Part shown: positions 1 through 10,776 of the stretch, piece after piece | Layout of the letters: each line of letters starts with the position of its first letter | How positions within the stretch are numbered: position 1 is the stretch's first letter | Origin: Amphibalanus amphitrite | Lineage: Eukaryota; Arthropoda; Thecostraca; Balanomorpha; Balanidae | Direction of reading: 5' to 3' | Assembly (NCBI RefSeq): GCF_019059575.1 | Contig: NW_024881982.1 | Coordinates: 124,001 to 188,000 of the forward strand | Length of the DNA stretch: 64,000 nucleotides | Notes under the pieces: generated by a model | Told to the model about the DNA's origin: nothing | The model's input: only the letters and a program-made list of their open reading frames with translations | Databases searched by the model: none | Translations under genes and position numbers: made by a program

Positions 1-29
1 GTGTTGACGTGACCTCTGTCATGTTTCAG

Positions 30-3000
30 AGACGTGCAAGGAGCTGGTCTGCAAGCCCTACGAGCTCTGTGACGACACGCCGGACGGAGGCAGATGCCGA
101 CCCAGTAAGTCGGCGAAACGTGGCAATGTTGCGACCTTCTTATTACAATTCGTACTTTCAATTTTGACAAGCAGACCTGTGGAAATGGAGATAAGTGATT
201 TTCAGCGTTCAACCAAATGGAGAAGCGGGTGGGCCGTGTGCTGCGCTAAGTAACGCTGGACGTCCGCCTGCGCGAGTAGCCACGCGTGATATCTGATGGA
301 AAAGTAGCCAACTCCATCACTGCGTGCTGAAAATGCACTCAGCAATCTGATCAAATACCGAGGCACAGTTTCATTCTACTTTTGTCTTGGCATAACAAGT
401 GAGTGTTTGCATTGAACCGAACCATCAACAGTGCGTTGCTCACACGCTGTCGTGTTTCAGAGACTTGTGAAGACATTGAGTGCGCGCCGTACGAGAAGTG
501 CGAGATCCTCGACGGCCAGCCCCGCTGCAGACCCGGTAAGCAACGAACGCCGGCTGGCGTGAGACATGGGATGCTTGTCAAAATGTTACAGCACGACCCT
601 GGGGCCTGGGGCGCTGGTGCATCGTCACGTGATCAGCTGTAAGGGACGCTGTTGAGTGCTGAGCTAGTGTCGCACTGGTGCGTGATCAAGTGATCATCTG
701 TAGGGGATTGTGTGACTGACAGTGGCGTGTTTCAGTGACCTGCGTGGACATCCGGTGTGCGGCTGGGGAGAGGTGTGATGACCTGCCCGACGGACCCGAC
801 TGCGTGCCAGGTGAGCGGCGCTCTGTGAGCAGCCGGCGCGGTCGGCCACTGTGATTCAGTGTCCCATAGCTCAGTTGGTAGAGCGATAGATTCCCAGTTG
901 CGAGAGTCCGGGTTCGAGTCGCTCCGGCTCTCGATATTTGGGAATGCTGACAGGACTGGTCTGCGAATGGTACCGTCATTCAGGGTAACTTTAGCCATCA
1001 GGGTAACTTTAGCCAAATCGAGGTTCAGAGTTTGAATTGATCATGTGCATACTATGTTTTGAATTGGGAAAAATAATTAATACCAACATGAATTGCATCA
1101 ATTTAAAATACATATGCAGATGAACAGCAGTTATTTTGCCAATCAGAAATAATTTTTATGCCTCTTCAAACATTGTCTTCAAATATCCCCAAAAATGAAG
1201 TGAATTTGATGGTACCCCTACACATGTAGGAGGAGGTAGCACAACTTGGGCACGTGTTTGTGTGCAACATGTAAAGCCTCTACTGCCTTATCCCACTCAG
1301 TATTATATGATTATTCTATTCCTCTTGGCTGGAGCTGTGGCTTAAGGTGAGAAGGGGTGGCTAAAGTTGATATCAGGCAAACTTTAGCCACCCGTGATGG
1401 GACACTAGGCAGGAAGAAAAAATCATAAAATATTGGATTTACAAGTAAAAGTGCACACAATGCGTTGTAGAACCTTTCCTTGCATTTTGAGTGTCATGAC
1501 TGTTCCTTATCCATGTGTTTCTGTTCCAGACCAAAGTCCGTTCCACAAGAATCCCGGTACCTATGAACCATGCCTCGTCCTCGTCCCTATAAAGAGTTTA
1601 CTGATGATGCTATTAGGACAGCAATCGAAGATGTGCATGGTGGTATGTCTGTCAGGAAAGCAGCACTCTTGCATGGTCTCAACCGTCAGACACTGGCAAA
1701 CAAGCTAGCTGGCAAGCATGATCAGAAGCCAGGTCGTCCCTGTGCTCTAAGCGAACCGGAAGAACAGCACCTCGCCAAGAGGCTGGTCCAAATGGCTAAC
1801 TGGGGATTTCCATGCACGTCGATGGACGTAAGGATGATAGTGAAGGCCTACCTAGATCGGAATGGCATCAAGCACCCACAGTTCAACAACAACGTGCCTG
1901 GATGGGACTGGGCACAGGGCTTCATGCGACGAAACCGCCTAACAAAACGCATGTCGGGCAACATCAGCGTTTCTCGGGCAAATGTCGACGCCAGTACGAT
2001 TCAGGAGTACTGCAAGCACCTGGAGACCTCCCTCGATGGTGTTACACCCGATAATCTCATCAATTATGATGAGACGGCGCTAGGCGACGATCCAGGCCGG
2101 AAGAAGGTCGTTGTGAAAAGGGCATGAAGTATCCAGAGTCTGTGAAAAATCACAGCAAGGCTGGGGTGTCAGTGATGTTTGCTGGGAGTGCATCTGGAAA
2201 ACTTCTGCCTCCATATGTCGTATACAAGGCGCAAAACTTGTATCAGGAGTGGACAGCAGGCGGTCCAGCTGGTGCCAAGTACACATTCTCACCATCTGGG
2301 TGGTTCGATGAGCAATCATTCGAGGACTGGTTCTTTCAGGTCTGCCTGCCGTATCTTCGACGAAGAACTGGCAAGAAAGCCATCGTTGGCGATAACCTGT
2401 CGTCACATCTCTCAGAGAGAGTGGTCAATGCCTGCAAGGAGAACAACATATCCTTCATCTGTCTGCCGCCCAACAGCACCCACCTCACGCAGCCCCTCGA
2501 CGTGGCCTTCTTTGGACCGTTGAAAAGGCAGTGGAGAAGAATCATCGACGAGTGGCGGTCCACGCCCTCAGGAAAGAAGCACACGACCCTTCCGAAGGTG
2601 ATGTTCCCCAGCATGCTGAAGAAGCTCGTGGAGACGTTGAACACTGAAAACCTGATTGCAGGTTTCCGGGCGTGTGGACTGAGCCCTGTGTCTGCCGAAC
2701 CTCTTCTCGCACGACTTCCTCGTCAAGCAGATGCAGTGGACACCATGGATGACCACATCCTCCAACACCTTCAAGACCTACGAGGACACGGGTCAGGTGT
2801 TGCAGGACCATCCCGCACCAGGCGCACGAAGCTGAATGTGGTGGCCGGGCGAGCAGTCGGTGAAAGCTCTGATGAGGACGACTTATCCAGCAGTTCGGAT
2901 GACGAGGTGACTGTAGCCGCACCCCCTGGGAAACGGCAGCGTACGGGAGGTCGAACAGCTGCAGTAACAGCGCCTGATGATGACATGACTGCAGCTCCGC

Positions 3001-4904
3001 CCCCTGCCAAACAACAGCGTATCAAACAGCGTCTACCCCCAGACTTGCAGGCAGGTGATGTGGCTGACCTGAATCTCCACACAGGAGACTTCCTCGTCGT
3101 GCGGCTGCCGGGTCGTAAAAAGGACCACTTCTTTGTTGGCCAGATCATGGAGACTCCCGAGGAAGATGGACAGCTGCAAGTGTCCTTCATGAAGGAGAAG
3201 GGAAAGGGAGTATTCGTTTTCCCAGACGCCGAAGATACTGCCGTCATTGACGCAAGTGCTGTAGTTGGCAAAATCGCGAACATCGTCCCCGACCGGCGTG
3301 GGTCCAGCTGGACTCTGCCGTTTGCGCTGGACAAGATCATGTAAGATGGCTATGTCTCGCTCAATCCAGAAACCCAAGCAAGACACTGAACATGTCAGCG
3401 AGACAAGAAAGGGGTTCATTGTTTTTCTTTGAGTTTAGAAGCTGTATGTTTGTCATGCACATCGTGTAAGTCTGCATGTGAGTTTAACTGTTCATGTTCG
3501 AGTAACTGCTAACGTTCGCGAAGAATGTTTGTTCGTTGGGGCCCAATTATATGAATAAAACATCAGATTGAGTCCAAATGTTGATTTATATATTTTTTAA
3601 AATGTTGTAGGTGGCTAAAGTTCGACAGATCTGCCCAATCTTTAGCCACCGCCCAAATAAAGGAAGTAATTACGACAAATGGCATGGGTGGCTAAAGTTA
3701 GCCAGTATCAGTTTAACTTTAGCCACCACCTATTTTTTTAAAAAATCGGCATTCAGCAAGTGGAACAAAAAAAGCAAGTATACCACCCGAAAGCGCCCAC
3801 CCGTCCACAAGTTTTCCAGCCTATAACTTTAACCTGTTGTCCCCACCAAAAGAAAGAGACATCACAAAAGTCAAAAATCATGCTAAAGTTACCCTGAATG
3901 ACGGTAGGAGCAGCCGCCGCCCGTTGAAGTCAGTTGAGTGGGACAGGAATGTCCGGCTTTGAAGAACACACTTAACTCTGGCATCCAAAGTCTCCCTTTA
4001 GGTACCCGAAATTGCGCGATCGGGTGGTAAGGGTCGGGGCTCTGCTTAGCATGGTCTCTGGTCCATCAATCCATCTATTCAAACATTCGAGCAAACTTTT
4101 TCAAATAAGCTTGCTACTATAAACTTATTATTAATATTTAACGTATGGTAACACATTCCCACTTGCGAGCCGTGCTCCGCATGTGCTAGGAATACCATCT
4201 GATGCAATGGCAATACCTACATATATGCCATCTAACTCAGAGAACCATCAGACTAGCATTATTTTCTATGCACCAATACCGTCACAACTCATCAACGCGT
4301 GACTGTGACCATTTCTCTCCGACACACAGATGTGCCAACATGCGAGGGCTTCTTCTGCCGGCGCGGCACCAACTGCTACATTCGCCAGGGCTCGCCCATC
4401 TGTCTGCCCAACACGTGCGAGGTGCGCGAGTGTGAGCCGGGACTCAACTGTATCGACACGCCCGACGGAGCGCTCTGCCGCAAGGGAGAACGTGAGTACA
4501 CCACTCGGAGGGTGGCGGCCAATAGGAGGGGCTAGCCACAGACTATCTTCAAACTATGAATGCTTATCGATGACTTCATCGAAAAATGAAACTCACTATA
4601 AATGGGTTAAACATACGATTCGAAGAGGCCTCACTTCCTGAAATCCTTCAAAGTCAAAGAACCAAGGCGAACAGTCAGAGGTTGCTATGCTCAGTCCAGC
4701 TCAGTCATTTATTTAGGTCCTTCACTTTGTATAACCTTCACGAGTCTGTATAAAAATACCACAGGGAAGTGTGGCAGCGAGCGTGCCGACCGGTCTAACG
4801 GCTCTCCTCCTCCGACAGTGCGCGGCACCTGCACAGGCAAGTACTGTCCGCCCAACACGGTCTGCGAGCTGACCACCGAGGGCCCGACCTGCGCGCACAT
4901 CTGA
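30..4904 (+). CDS. 3' part of a gene of tandem follistatin-N-like cysteine modules (spliced)
   Basis: Five exons are visible: 30-104, 461-535, 736-810, 4330-4491 and 4819-4904, with the stop at 4902-4904. Each begins after an AG acceptor, and all but the last end at a GT donor. All internal introns are phase 1, and exons 1-3 are exactly 75 nt, so each is a shufflable module. Every module has the spacing C-x4-C-x5-C-x8-C, for example TCKELVCKPYELC then C, and exon 4 holds two modules. The pattern resembles the EGF-like N-terminal half of follistatin/SPARC domains (FOLN), which occurs in secreted or extracellular proteins. The signal peptide and earlier exons lie left of the window. The intron between exons 3 and 4 (811-4329) was enlarged by a pogo transposon. 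The FOLN assignment rests on spacing only and the gene itself is not recognised. The protein ends shortly after the sixth module, at residues ...CAHI. Confidence 0.72.
862..936 (+). repeat. tRNA-derived SINE head or tRNA relic
   Basis: A near-consensus A box (TAGCTCAGTTGG, 867-878) and B box (GGTTCGAGTCG, 911-921) lie at tRNA spacing. The T stem and acceptor stem do not pair, so this is unlikely to be a working tRNA. It sits in the intron after exon 3 of the cysteine-module gene and is best read as the 5' head of a SINE or as a tRNA pseudogene. Confidence 0.5.
1353..1392. repeat. Left subterminal repeats of the pogo element
   Basis: GTGGCTAAAGTT (about 1354) and its reverse ACTTTAGCCACC (about 1381) repeat the inner part of the terminal repeat. 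Matching copies stand on the right side near 3611, 3638, 3688 and 3715, and a further half copy directly follows the left terminal repeat (about 998-1015). Pogo-like transposases bind such sites through their N-terminal HTH domains, so these are candidate transposase-binding sites. Confidence 0.6.
1570..3344 (+). pseudogene. pogo/Tigger-type transposase with one frameshift
   Basis: The first frame (1570-2127, 185 aa) starts MPRPRPYKEFTDDAIRTAIE. It holds a psq-type HTH (about residues 5-50), then a CENP-B-type HTH (about 65-130), then NYDETAL with catalytic Asp167. The second frame (2124-3344, 406 aa) continues with VGDNLSSH (its Asp90) and PPNSTHLTQPLD (its Asp126), giving a DD35D triad. A basic/acidic linker follows, then an SH3-like tail (KKDHFFVGQIMETPEEDG) common in invertebrate Tigger transposases. 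The frames meet at 2118-2127 in a short purine run, where one base appears to be missing. That is either a real mutation or a sequencing error; no other break is seen. AATAAA at 3554-3559 is a plausible polyadenylation signal. In an active copy the enzyme would cut and paste the element. Confidence 0.88.
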
Positions 4905-5324
4905 GGGGCGACTCGGGCCGACCTGCGCTACACCTGGGGGGCGACTCGGGCCGACCTGCGCTACACCTGGGGGTCCGGGAACCGACCTCACCGCGTGCCG
5001 CCGCAGCCCGGCAGCGCGCTTCCTTGTACTTTCGTGCTCAACTCAAAACGGACTGTGCTTTTACACGTACAAAACGCAGAAGCACGGGACGTCAAGGTTA
5101 AAAAGGACCATTTCGAGACGGTTCCAATATTTCTAACCCGTGGAATGGGTATCTCAGCAGTTTCGCTACCTTACTTGACCTCGGCCCCTGTGTACATATT
5201 TGACCTTTTGCATGTGCGACCGACTAACGCGTTGGAACAAAGTACGTTTGACGAAATGACATATTTATACAAATAGGACGTATGCAAGCAATTCGATGTC
5301 AGAGCAATGCTGATGAAATATCGC

Positions 5325-5330
5325 AATAAA
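5325..5330 (+). terminator. Polyadenylation signal of the cysteine-module gene
   Basis: AATAAA lies 421 nt downstream of the stop at 4904 in an otherwise non-coding stretch, and is the first canonical signal after the last exon. A second AATAAA-like site follows near 5376. The 3' UTR would be about 420-450 nt. Confidence 0.5.
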
Positions 5331-5856
5331 GCCATTGACGAACAGAGAAACCGTGCATTTTTGAAAACCGCTGTGTAAATAAATCCATCATAATGAGTTT
5401 GCCGGGTAATGGTTTCTCACATCGATGCTTTATCGGTTTTGCGTTATATCTAACTTACGGTTCCTTTCTCGAAGCGTAAATTTGCTTTTGTGCGAATTTT
5501 TGAAGGGAGAAACAACCCTAACCATACCGATAAATACACCGCACATCGGGCACAACGCAACGTGCGCGTTTCACGTCATACCTCAAAAGGAAACTAAGGA
5601 AAATCAAAATGTGAATGAACACGTTAACATTCAAAAGCGATAAATGCCCAACAGTTAATACAACCTCACAGGCTGGGAACTCTCTACCCCAAAATACCAG
5701 TTGACGACTTGACTCTTGAGTAAGAAATCGTACGTCATGGCCTTCACTGACACAGTTAACACTGCGGGCGACTGTTGGAATTTGTCATCGCTAACGTTTG
5801 GGGCCCGGTTATACGACCTTGCTCTGCATATATCATGCCTGAGAGCCGAGGCTCCG
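5331..5856. other. Intergenic stretch, nothing recognised
   Basis: AT-rich sequence between the end of the cysteine-module gene and the piggyBac-like MITE. There is no convincing exon, RNA gene or repeat. Confidence 0.5.
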
Positions 5857-5860
5857 TTAA

Positions 5861-7049
5861 CCCGCGCATGACTGGGGGGGGGGGGGCTCTACAGAGCCCC
5901 CCCCTCATGTTTTTCAGCAATATCTTCTAAACCGTTTGACGGATCAACACGAAACTTGCGGTACCCTCAGAGGCATCAATTTGACACCTTGTGTTAAAAT
6001 TTCAACTTTCTAGCTACCATAGTTTAGCCGGGAATGACGTCAGAGTGACGTCATGTCGGCCGATTTTCATGCAAAATACTGAAATACGGCAAACGCTCTC
6101 AAGAGCTCAGTTTTAAAGCTAGATCCATTTTCTTTGCATGAGTGGACTACAAATACACGTAGCTATCGAACTGCTATCTCGAATTTTCGAAATGTTGAAA
6201 ATATCTAAAAATATTTATTTACAATTACAAAAATATTTTTTTTATTTTTTTTTCAAAAAGTTTTTGAATTTTCGCAAATACCGGAATATATGTGATAGAA
6301 CACACACTGATGAACTACATTTGCAAGTTTTAGCCCAATATCTTCAAAAATAGCCAAGTTATTCGCATTATTGTCAAAATTTTACAATTTTATGTTTTTT
6401 CAAATCCATTTTTCAGTACGTTTTTGACGTCGTACAGCAATATAAACGGCACCATCGTGTTCCTGAGCTCAAACTGCATCTGATAGGCACCTTTTTTGTT
6501 GAAAAATTTCATTTTCAAAATTTGACCTTTTCTGACCTGAAAGTGACCTGACCTCCGGTAAATTCAGCTAACAATGACCTCAAATGACACAGAAGACACT
6601 ATTTTCGAAATCTACGAGTAAAATGGACCATAAAACATGCGTCACGTGACCGATACATGATATACAATTTTCGTGACCTAGGATGACCTGGCCTTGACCT
6701 TAAAAATTCGAAGTAAAAGTTCGGTACCCTCAGGGTATCTAAGGCATCCGTCAAGGAGTGCGTAAACCAAAAATGAGCCTGATCGGACCGGCGGTCCGGC
6801 GGTCAGAGCCCAAATTGTGAACTAACAAAAATGTCGATAATTTTTACTTTGACCTGACCTGTGACGTCATCGGTGACCTCGAGGTCACTGAAAATAGGTT
6901 TCGCTCGACAGTTTTTCAAGGGCTATCAGACGCCGTTTGAATTTTGACGATCGGCCCAGTAGTTTCGGAGATAGGAGGGGGGGGGGCTCTGGAGAGCCCC
7001 CCCCCCCCCAGTCACTCGCGTTATGGAAAATACCCCAGTCATGCGCGGG
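5861..7049. mobile_element. piggyBac-like MITE with G-tract hairpins
   Basis: TTAA duplications (5857-5860 and 7050-7053) flank perfect 17-bp terminal inverted repeats, CCCGCGCATGACTGGGG. The TTAA target and CCC terminus are the piggyBac signature. Just inside the left end is a G-run followed by a hairpin, GGGGGGCTCTACAGAGCCCC (5875-5903). A near-identical hairpin (GGGGGGCTCTGGAGAGCCCC, about 6978-7009) stands before the right end. The 1.2-kb interior has no credible ORF and is rich in TGACCT half-sites. A diverged relative with the same layout lies at 40251-41231. Confidence 0.85.
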
Positions 7050-7053
7050 TTAA

Positions 7054-7526
7054 GAACGATCACTCAGGAAAAATAAAGCAAAAATAAGAAAGGTAGCAAA
7101 ATGGAAAATAAGCAAAACAACAAGAAGATAATTTGCAAAAATGAGAAAACAAGCAAACAAGAATATTAATATCAGATAGGATACGCACTTCAATAGGTTA
7201 ATGTGAAATTCACCTATGATGCTGAGCCCTATCACGCGATAAATAATGCTGATTGTTAAATGTAAATCACATTCAAGAATCAAGGGGAGCAAAAAGATAA
7301 AGATACAAAAATGCCAATTTATTTTCATTTACATAAGGAAGCATAATGCCCGCATAAAAAGGGCACCTGAGTACGTTTTCAACAAGGGGCAGAACATCGA
7401 CCGGAGGCCGAAATATGCTCATCAAATCACTGAGATTGCACACGTAATGGCAGTCGAGTTTCTCTGTGCTCACCGGCAGCACTACCGGACCATCAGAGCA
7501 CCACCTGGCTGACACCCATCACAGTG
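7054..7526. other. 3' flank of the DNPH1 homologue
   Basis: AT-rich sequence downstream (in minus-strand sense) of the DNPH1 stop codon. It would hold the 3' UTR; no other gene is seen. Confidence 0.4.
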
Positions 7527-9631
7527 CTAGGCGGCAGAGAAAAAGTCGGACAGCACCTGTTCAAAGCTGTCGGCCGAGTAGTCCACCACCTGTATGTCCT
7601 TGGAGGGCGGCAGGCCGCGGATCATTGCCGAGAGACCTGCGGACGGGGGGCGGGCCGTCACCGCCGGCCGTCACCGTCCAGGGCTGGACACGCTCAGCGA
7701 AACGAACGGCAAACCCGACACAGGCGCCGGCCGCGGCAGACGGGCGAACGCCGGGCTCGCCGGGGATAGCGCCGGGGCACCCCACATTCCTACGGGACTT
7801 ACACAGGGATTACAGAGGTGGATCACATTTTTGGTGACAAGTTTATCTAACATCGTTATCTAACAGATCGTTAGTCACCTGAGCGTGTGCTCCATTGGTT
7901 TAGGAGACATCTAAGGCGGATAAAGAGGTTGGAAAGAACGTGTTGCCCCTAATGCGCCGATACCTCATCCTACAACAGCCCAGAGGCGGAGCATAACCAA
8001 GGACAAGATGACAAAAAAAGAGCATCTGAACAAAATAACTCGCCCTTCGGCTCACTGAAAAAAAAAACTATATTACTGCCGTACTGCGGTTGATAGGCCA
8101 AGCGGCATAATCCCATAATGCACTACACAACTCTTTTGCTTGGTCCCAAAGTCGACACTGCTTATGATGTGCAACACTCATTGAAGGTGGGGGTGGGGGA
8201 TGGGGATGCGCAAAGCGAACCTTCATCGTCAATTTAGTAAAGCAATGAGTTGGAATGACCATAGCTTGGACATGATCCAATTAGACATAAGTCAAGACCT
8301 CACCAACATAACATAACGTGCATAAACCAACAAACATAAACCAAGACAAAATAGCGACTCCTCTCGGGCGAGACGGCAGCGCTGCAGCGCGGCGGTCGGG
8401 CGGGCGGGCGACTCACGTTTGTCCGGCTGAGGCCGGTACAGGCAGAGCACGCGCCGGCCGCCCATAGCGATCCCTCGGCCGATCTCGTACCCGACTCCGA
8501 GCGAGGGCTGCGTCACCTCGGCCACGATCGTGTCACACTGCTCCAGCAGCCTGCCGCGAGCGGCCGACGTCGGGTCAGTGGGACCGCGGGGCACACCACA
8601 CCACAGGACTACGGGTCAGACAGCTGAGCAGGGTCACACAGTGGGTGGGACCACCGGTCACATGGCAGGTCACACAGCAGGGTCACGGGTCACACAGCAG
8701 GGTCACAGGTCACACAGCAGGGTCACGGGTCACACAGCAGGGTCACGGGTCACGCAGCAGGGTCACACCACACAGCAAGGTCACGGGTCACACGGCAGGG
8801 TCACGGGTCACACAGCAGGGTCACGGGTCACACAGCAGGGTCACAGGTCACAGCAGCATGGTCATGGGTCACACGGCAGGTCACAGGTCACAAAGTAGGG
8901 TCACGGGCAACACAGCAGGGTCACACCACACAGCAAGGTCACGGGTCACACAGTGGGACCACGGGTTACACAGCAGGTCACGGGTCACACAGCAGGGTCA
9001 CGGGTCACACGGCAGGGTCACGGGTCACACGGCAGGGTCACGGGTCACACGGCAGGGTCACGGGTCACACGGCAGGGTCACAAGTCACACAGCAGGGTCA
9101 CGGGTCACACGGCAGGGTCACAGGTCACAGCAGCCTGCCGAGAGGTCGGTCACGGGTCAGCGGAGCCACAAGAAGCTCAGTACCTTATAAAACCTGTTAA
9201 ATTGAGGAAGAAACTCCAAACCTTGTGAGTCACCATTAGCTCACCCCCAATCAACGCTTCCATCTCCCTCGCACTCTCTCGTTTAAATCTCAGCTGCCTT
9301 TCACACCCTCCCGACGCTCCTCCGTGAGATCTGATCGCAGTTCAACTCAGACTCACACCACCACCGTTGTGTGCCACTCCTCCGTTGGGCACCAGTTCGC
9401 CTGTTATCTCTCCCTCCCCCCTCCCCCATCTCACCGGACGTCCCTGTCGTGGATCTCGCGGTCTGTGGTGGCCGTGCCCTCGTTACTGCCCAGCTCCGTG
9501 ACCTTGGGGTCAGCAACAAACTCAGTGAGCACGGTGCCGTAGCGGCGCAGCGCGGCCACCAGCCGGCCGTAAAGCTCCACGTCCTGGCGGCCGCCGCGGA
9601 TCGAGCCGCAAAAGTAGATCTGGCGAGACAT
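7527..9631 (-). CDS. DNPH1: 2'-deoxynucleoside 5'-phosphate N-hydrolase 1 (DNPH1/RCL), three exons
   Basis: Minus-strand exons 9631-9435, 8550-8417 and 7636-7527 (stop 7527-7529) join in frame to a 146-aa protein across GT-AG introns. The family core is plain: IYFCGSIRGGRQD (about 5-17), LTEFVAD, IHDRD with Asp64, VAEVTQPSLGVGYEIGRG with Ser82 and Glu88, LCLYRPQ, and LSAMIRG. By alignment from memory with mammalian RCL, Tyr6, Asp64 and Glu88 match the catalytic Tyr, Asp and nucleophilic Glu. A conserved His in LTEHVA is Phe38 here. The enzyme splits the N-glycosidic bond of deoxynucleoside monophosphates, giving a base and deoxyribose 5-phosphate, and helps clear modified nucleotides. Human DNPH1 is about 174 aa, with a longer N-terminus and tail. 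The MSRQ start follows directly after a good acceptor (tctgtttgcag), so a 5' UTR exon upstream is likely. An in-frame ATG ten codons earlier is the alternative. Confidence 0.94.
7637..8416 (-). other. DNPH1 intron 2
   Basis: The intron lies between donor AAAC/GTGAGT (8417/8416) and acceptor CGCAG (7637-7641 on the minus strand). The part near exon 3 is GC-rich. I see no further exon or mobile element in it. Confidence 0.7.
8612..9160 (+). repeat. 20-bp minisatellite in DNPH1 intron 1
   Basis: About 25 tandem copies of a 20-bp unit close to GGGTCACACAGCAGGGTCAC, varying mainly at AGCA/GGCA and at the last base. The array fills most of intron 1 (8551-9434). Long open frames across it on the plus strand are a by-product of the repeat. 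Confidence 0.9.
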
Positions 9632-9661
9632 CCTGCAAACAGAATCCGTGGATGAAAACAT

Positions 9662-10776
9662 CTTCTGGAGAAGTGTAATTTGTCATGCATCTTTATGTTT
9701 TAAATATGTAATAAGGTGTTCATACATAAGATGATCCTACCTAAGTGGGAAGGCAGATCCATCTTTATCTAACAAAAATATATAAAATGCTTGAAGTAGG
9801 CTCCAATCCCTAATGCTCCATGAGGCGATACCTGGCAACAGGACAAGTTGATGCCAAAATCTATCATTTCCATCAAAGCCTGTCCCACTCAACTGACTTC
9901 AGCTGGCTGCAGCTGCTCCCGCCATATGTAGACCATTCCCCATCTCAGGAGTACTCAGGAGTCTGGTATGGCATATATAGAATATAGATGGCCAACAGGA
10001 CTCTGGAGCAAACCAAACTAGGACTCTCAAGTCTCAGTTCCCACCATCAACAGCTCAACCCTTCTCCAAATGAGCTACAAGACACTGACAATATGTACTA
10101 TTGCTTCAGCTTCAGTTGAAACTGAAGCAGTAGTTGTAGCACCTGGAGGCTGGAAGCACTGATCAGCAGATACCTAGCAGCTAGCAGAATGCCATTAGCA
10201 CCAGTTTATGGAGTTTATTGGTATGGCTTAATGGTAACCCAGTACTGATAAGGTACCACTCTGGACTCTGGAGTTGCTTAGGACCTGCCTGCAGTGCAGG
10301 CTGCAGCAGGCTGACTAACTACCTAAGCGCCAGCTTTTGATCCCATGCAACCTAAGGAGTCTTCCACTGCACACTAGGATAGCACCAGTGTGCTGTCATC
10401 TGTGGATGCATGGGCACGCACCGGGAAGGTCCCAATTCGCTGCCAAACTTGGGCGGATGCATGGCTGGCAATGTTAAGTAGGATGCAGATTGCAGGTGGG
10501 TTGAGAAATATCTTTAAAAAAAAACTACCAACAAACATAGCAAAAAGAAGCAAACAACATTCAAGATATCAGAGGAAGGTCACCAGATAGATCGCCCACT
10601 ACCCAGGGCCCAGGCCCGTGGGTCAGATTGCTCCATCAAGGAATTACCTAGTGGTTACCTTACCACTTACCACCTTGAGTGCTACAGCGTCACAGTGACT
10701 CTACGTCACTTGTGGTGACAAAATTGAAACATTTCAATCTTACAAAATACAACAGGGTCACCCCAATCCCTCACAT
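9662..10776. other. Upstream flank of DNPH1, nothing recognised
   Basis: This should hold the DNPH1 promoter and perhaps a 5' UTR exon, but no clear TATA box, initiator or CpG-rich block stands out. There is no repeat or coding signal. Confidence 0.4.

Larger units (their letters stand above)
973..3904 (+). mobile_element. pogo/Tigger-like DNA transposon, full length
   Basis: The element has perfect 23-bp terminal inverted repeats (973-995 and 3882-3904, beginning CCGTCATTCAGGG) and a TA target duplication (971-972 and 3905-3906), as expected of the Tc1/mariner/pogo superfamily. It is 2932 bp long and carries one transposase gene on the plus strand. Subterminal copies of GGTGGCTAAAGTT, which share their core with the terminal repeats, occur on both sides of the gene. 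It lies in an intron of the cysteine-module gene. The intact ends, exact TSD and nearly open transposase suggest a recent insertion. Confidence 0.93.

Noticed and set aside
8530-9228. His/Gly/Ser/Thr/Gln-repeat open frames on the plus strand
   Set aside because: They are the 20-bp minisatellite in DNPH1 intron 1, antisense to a real gene.
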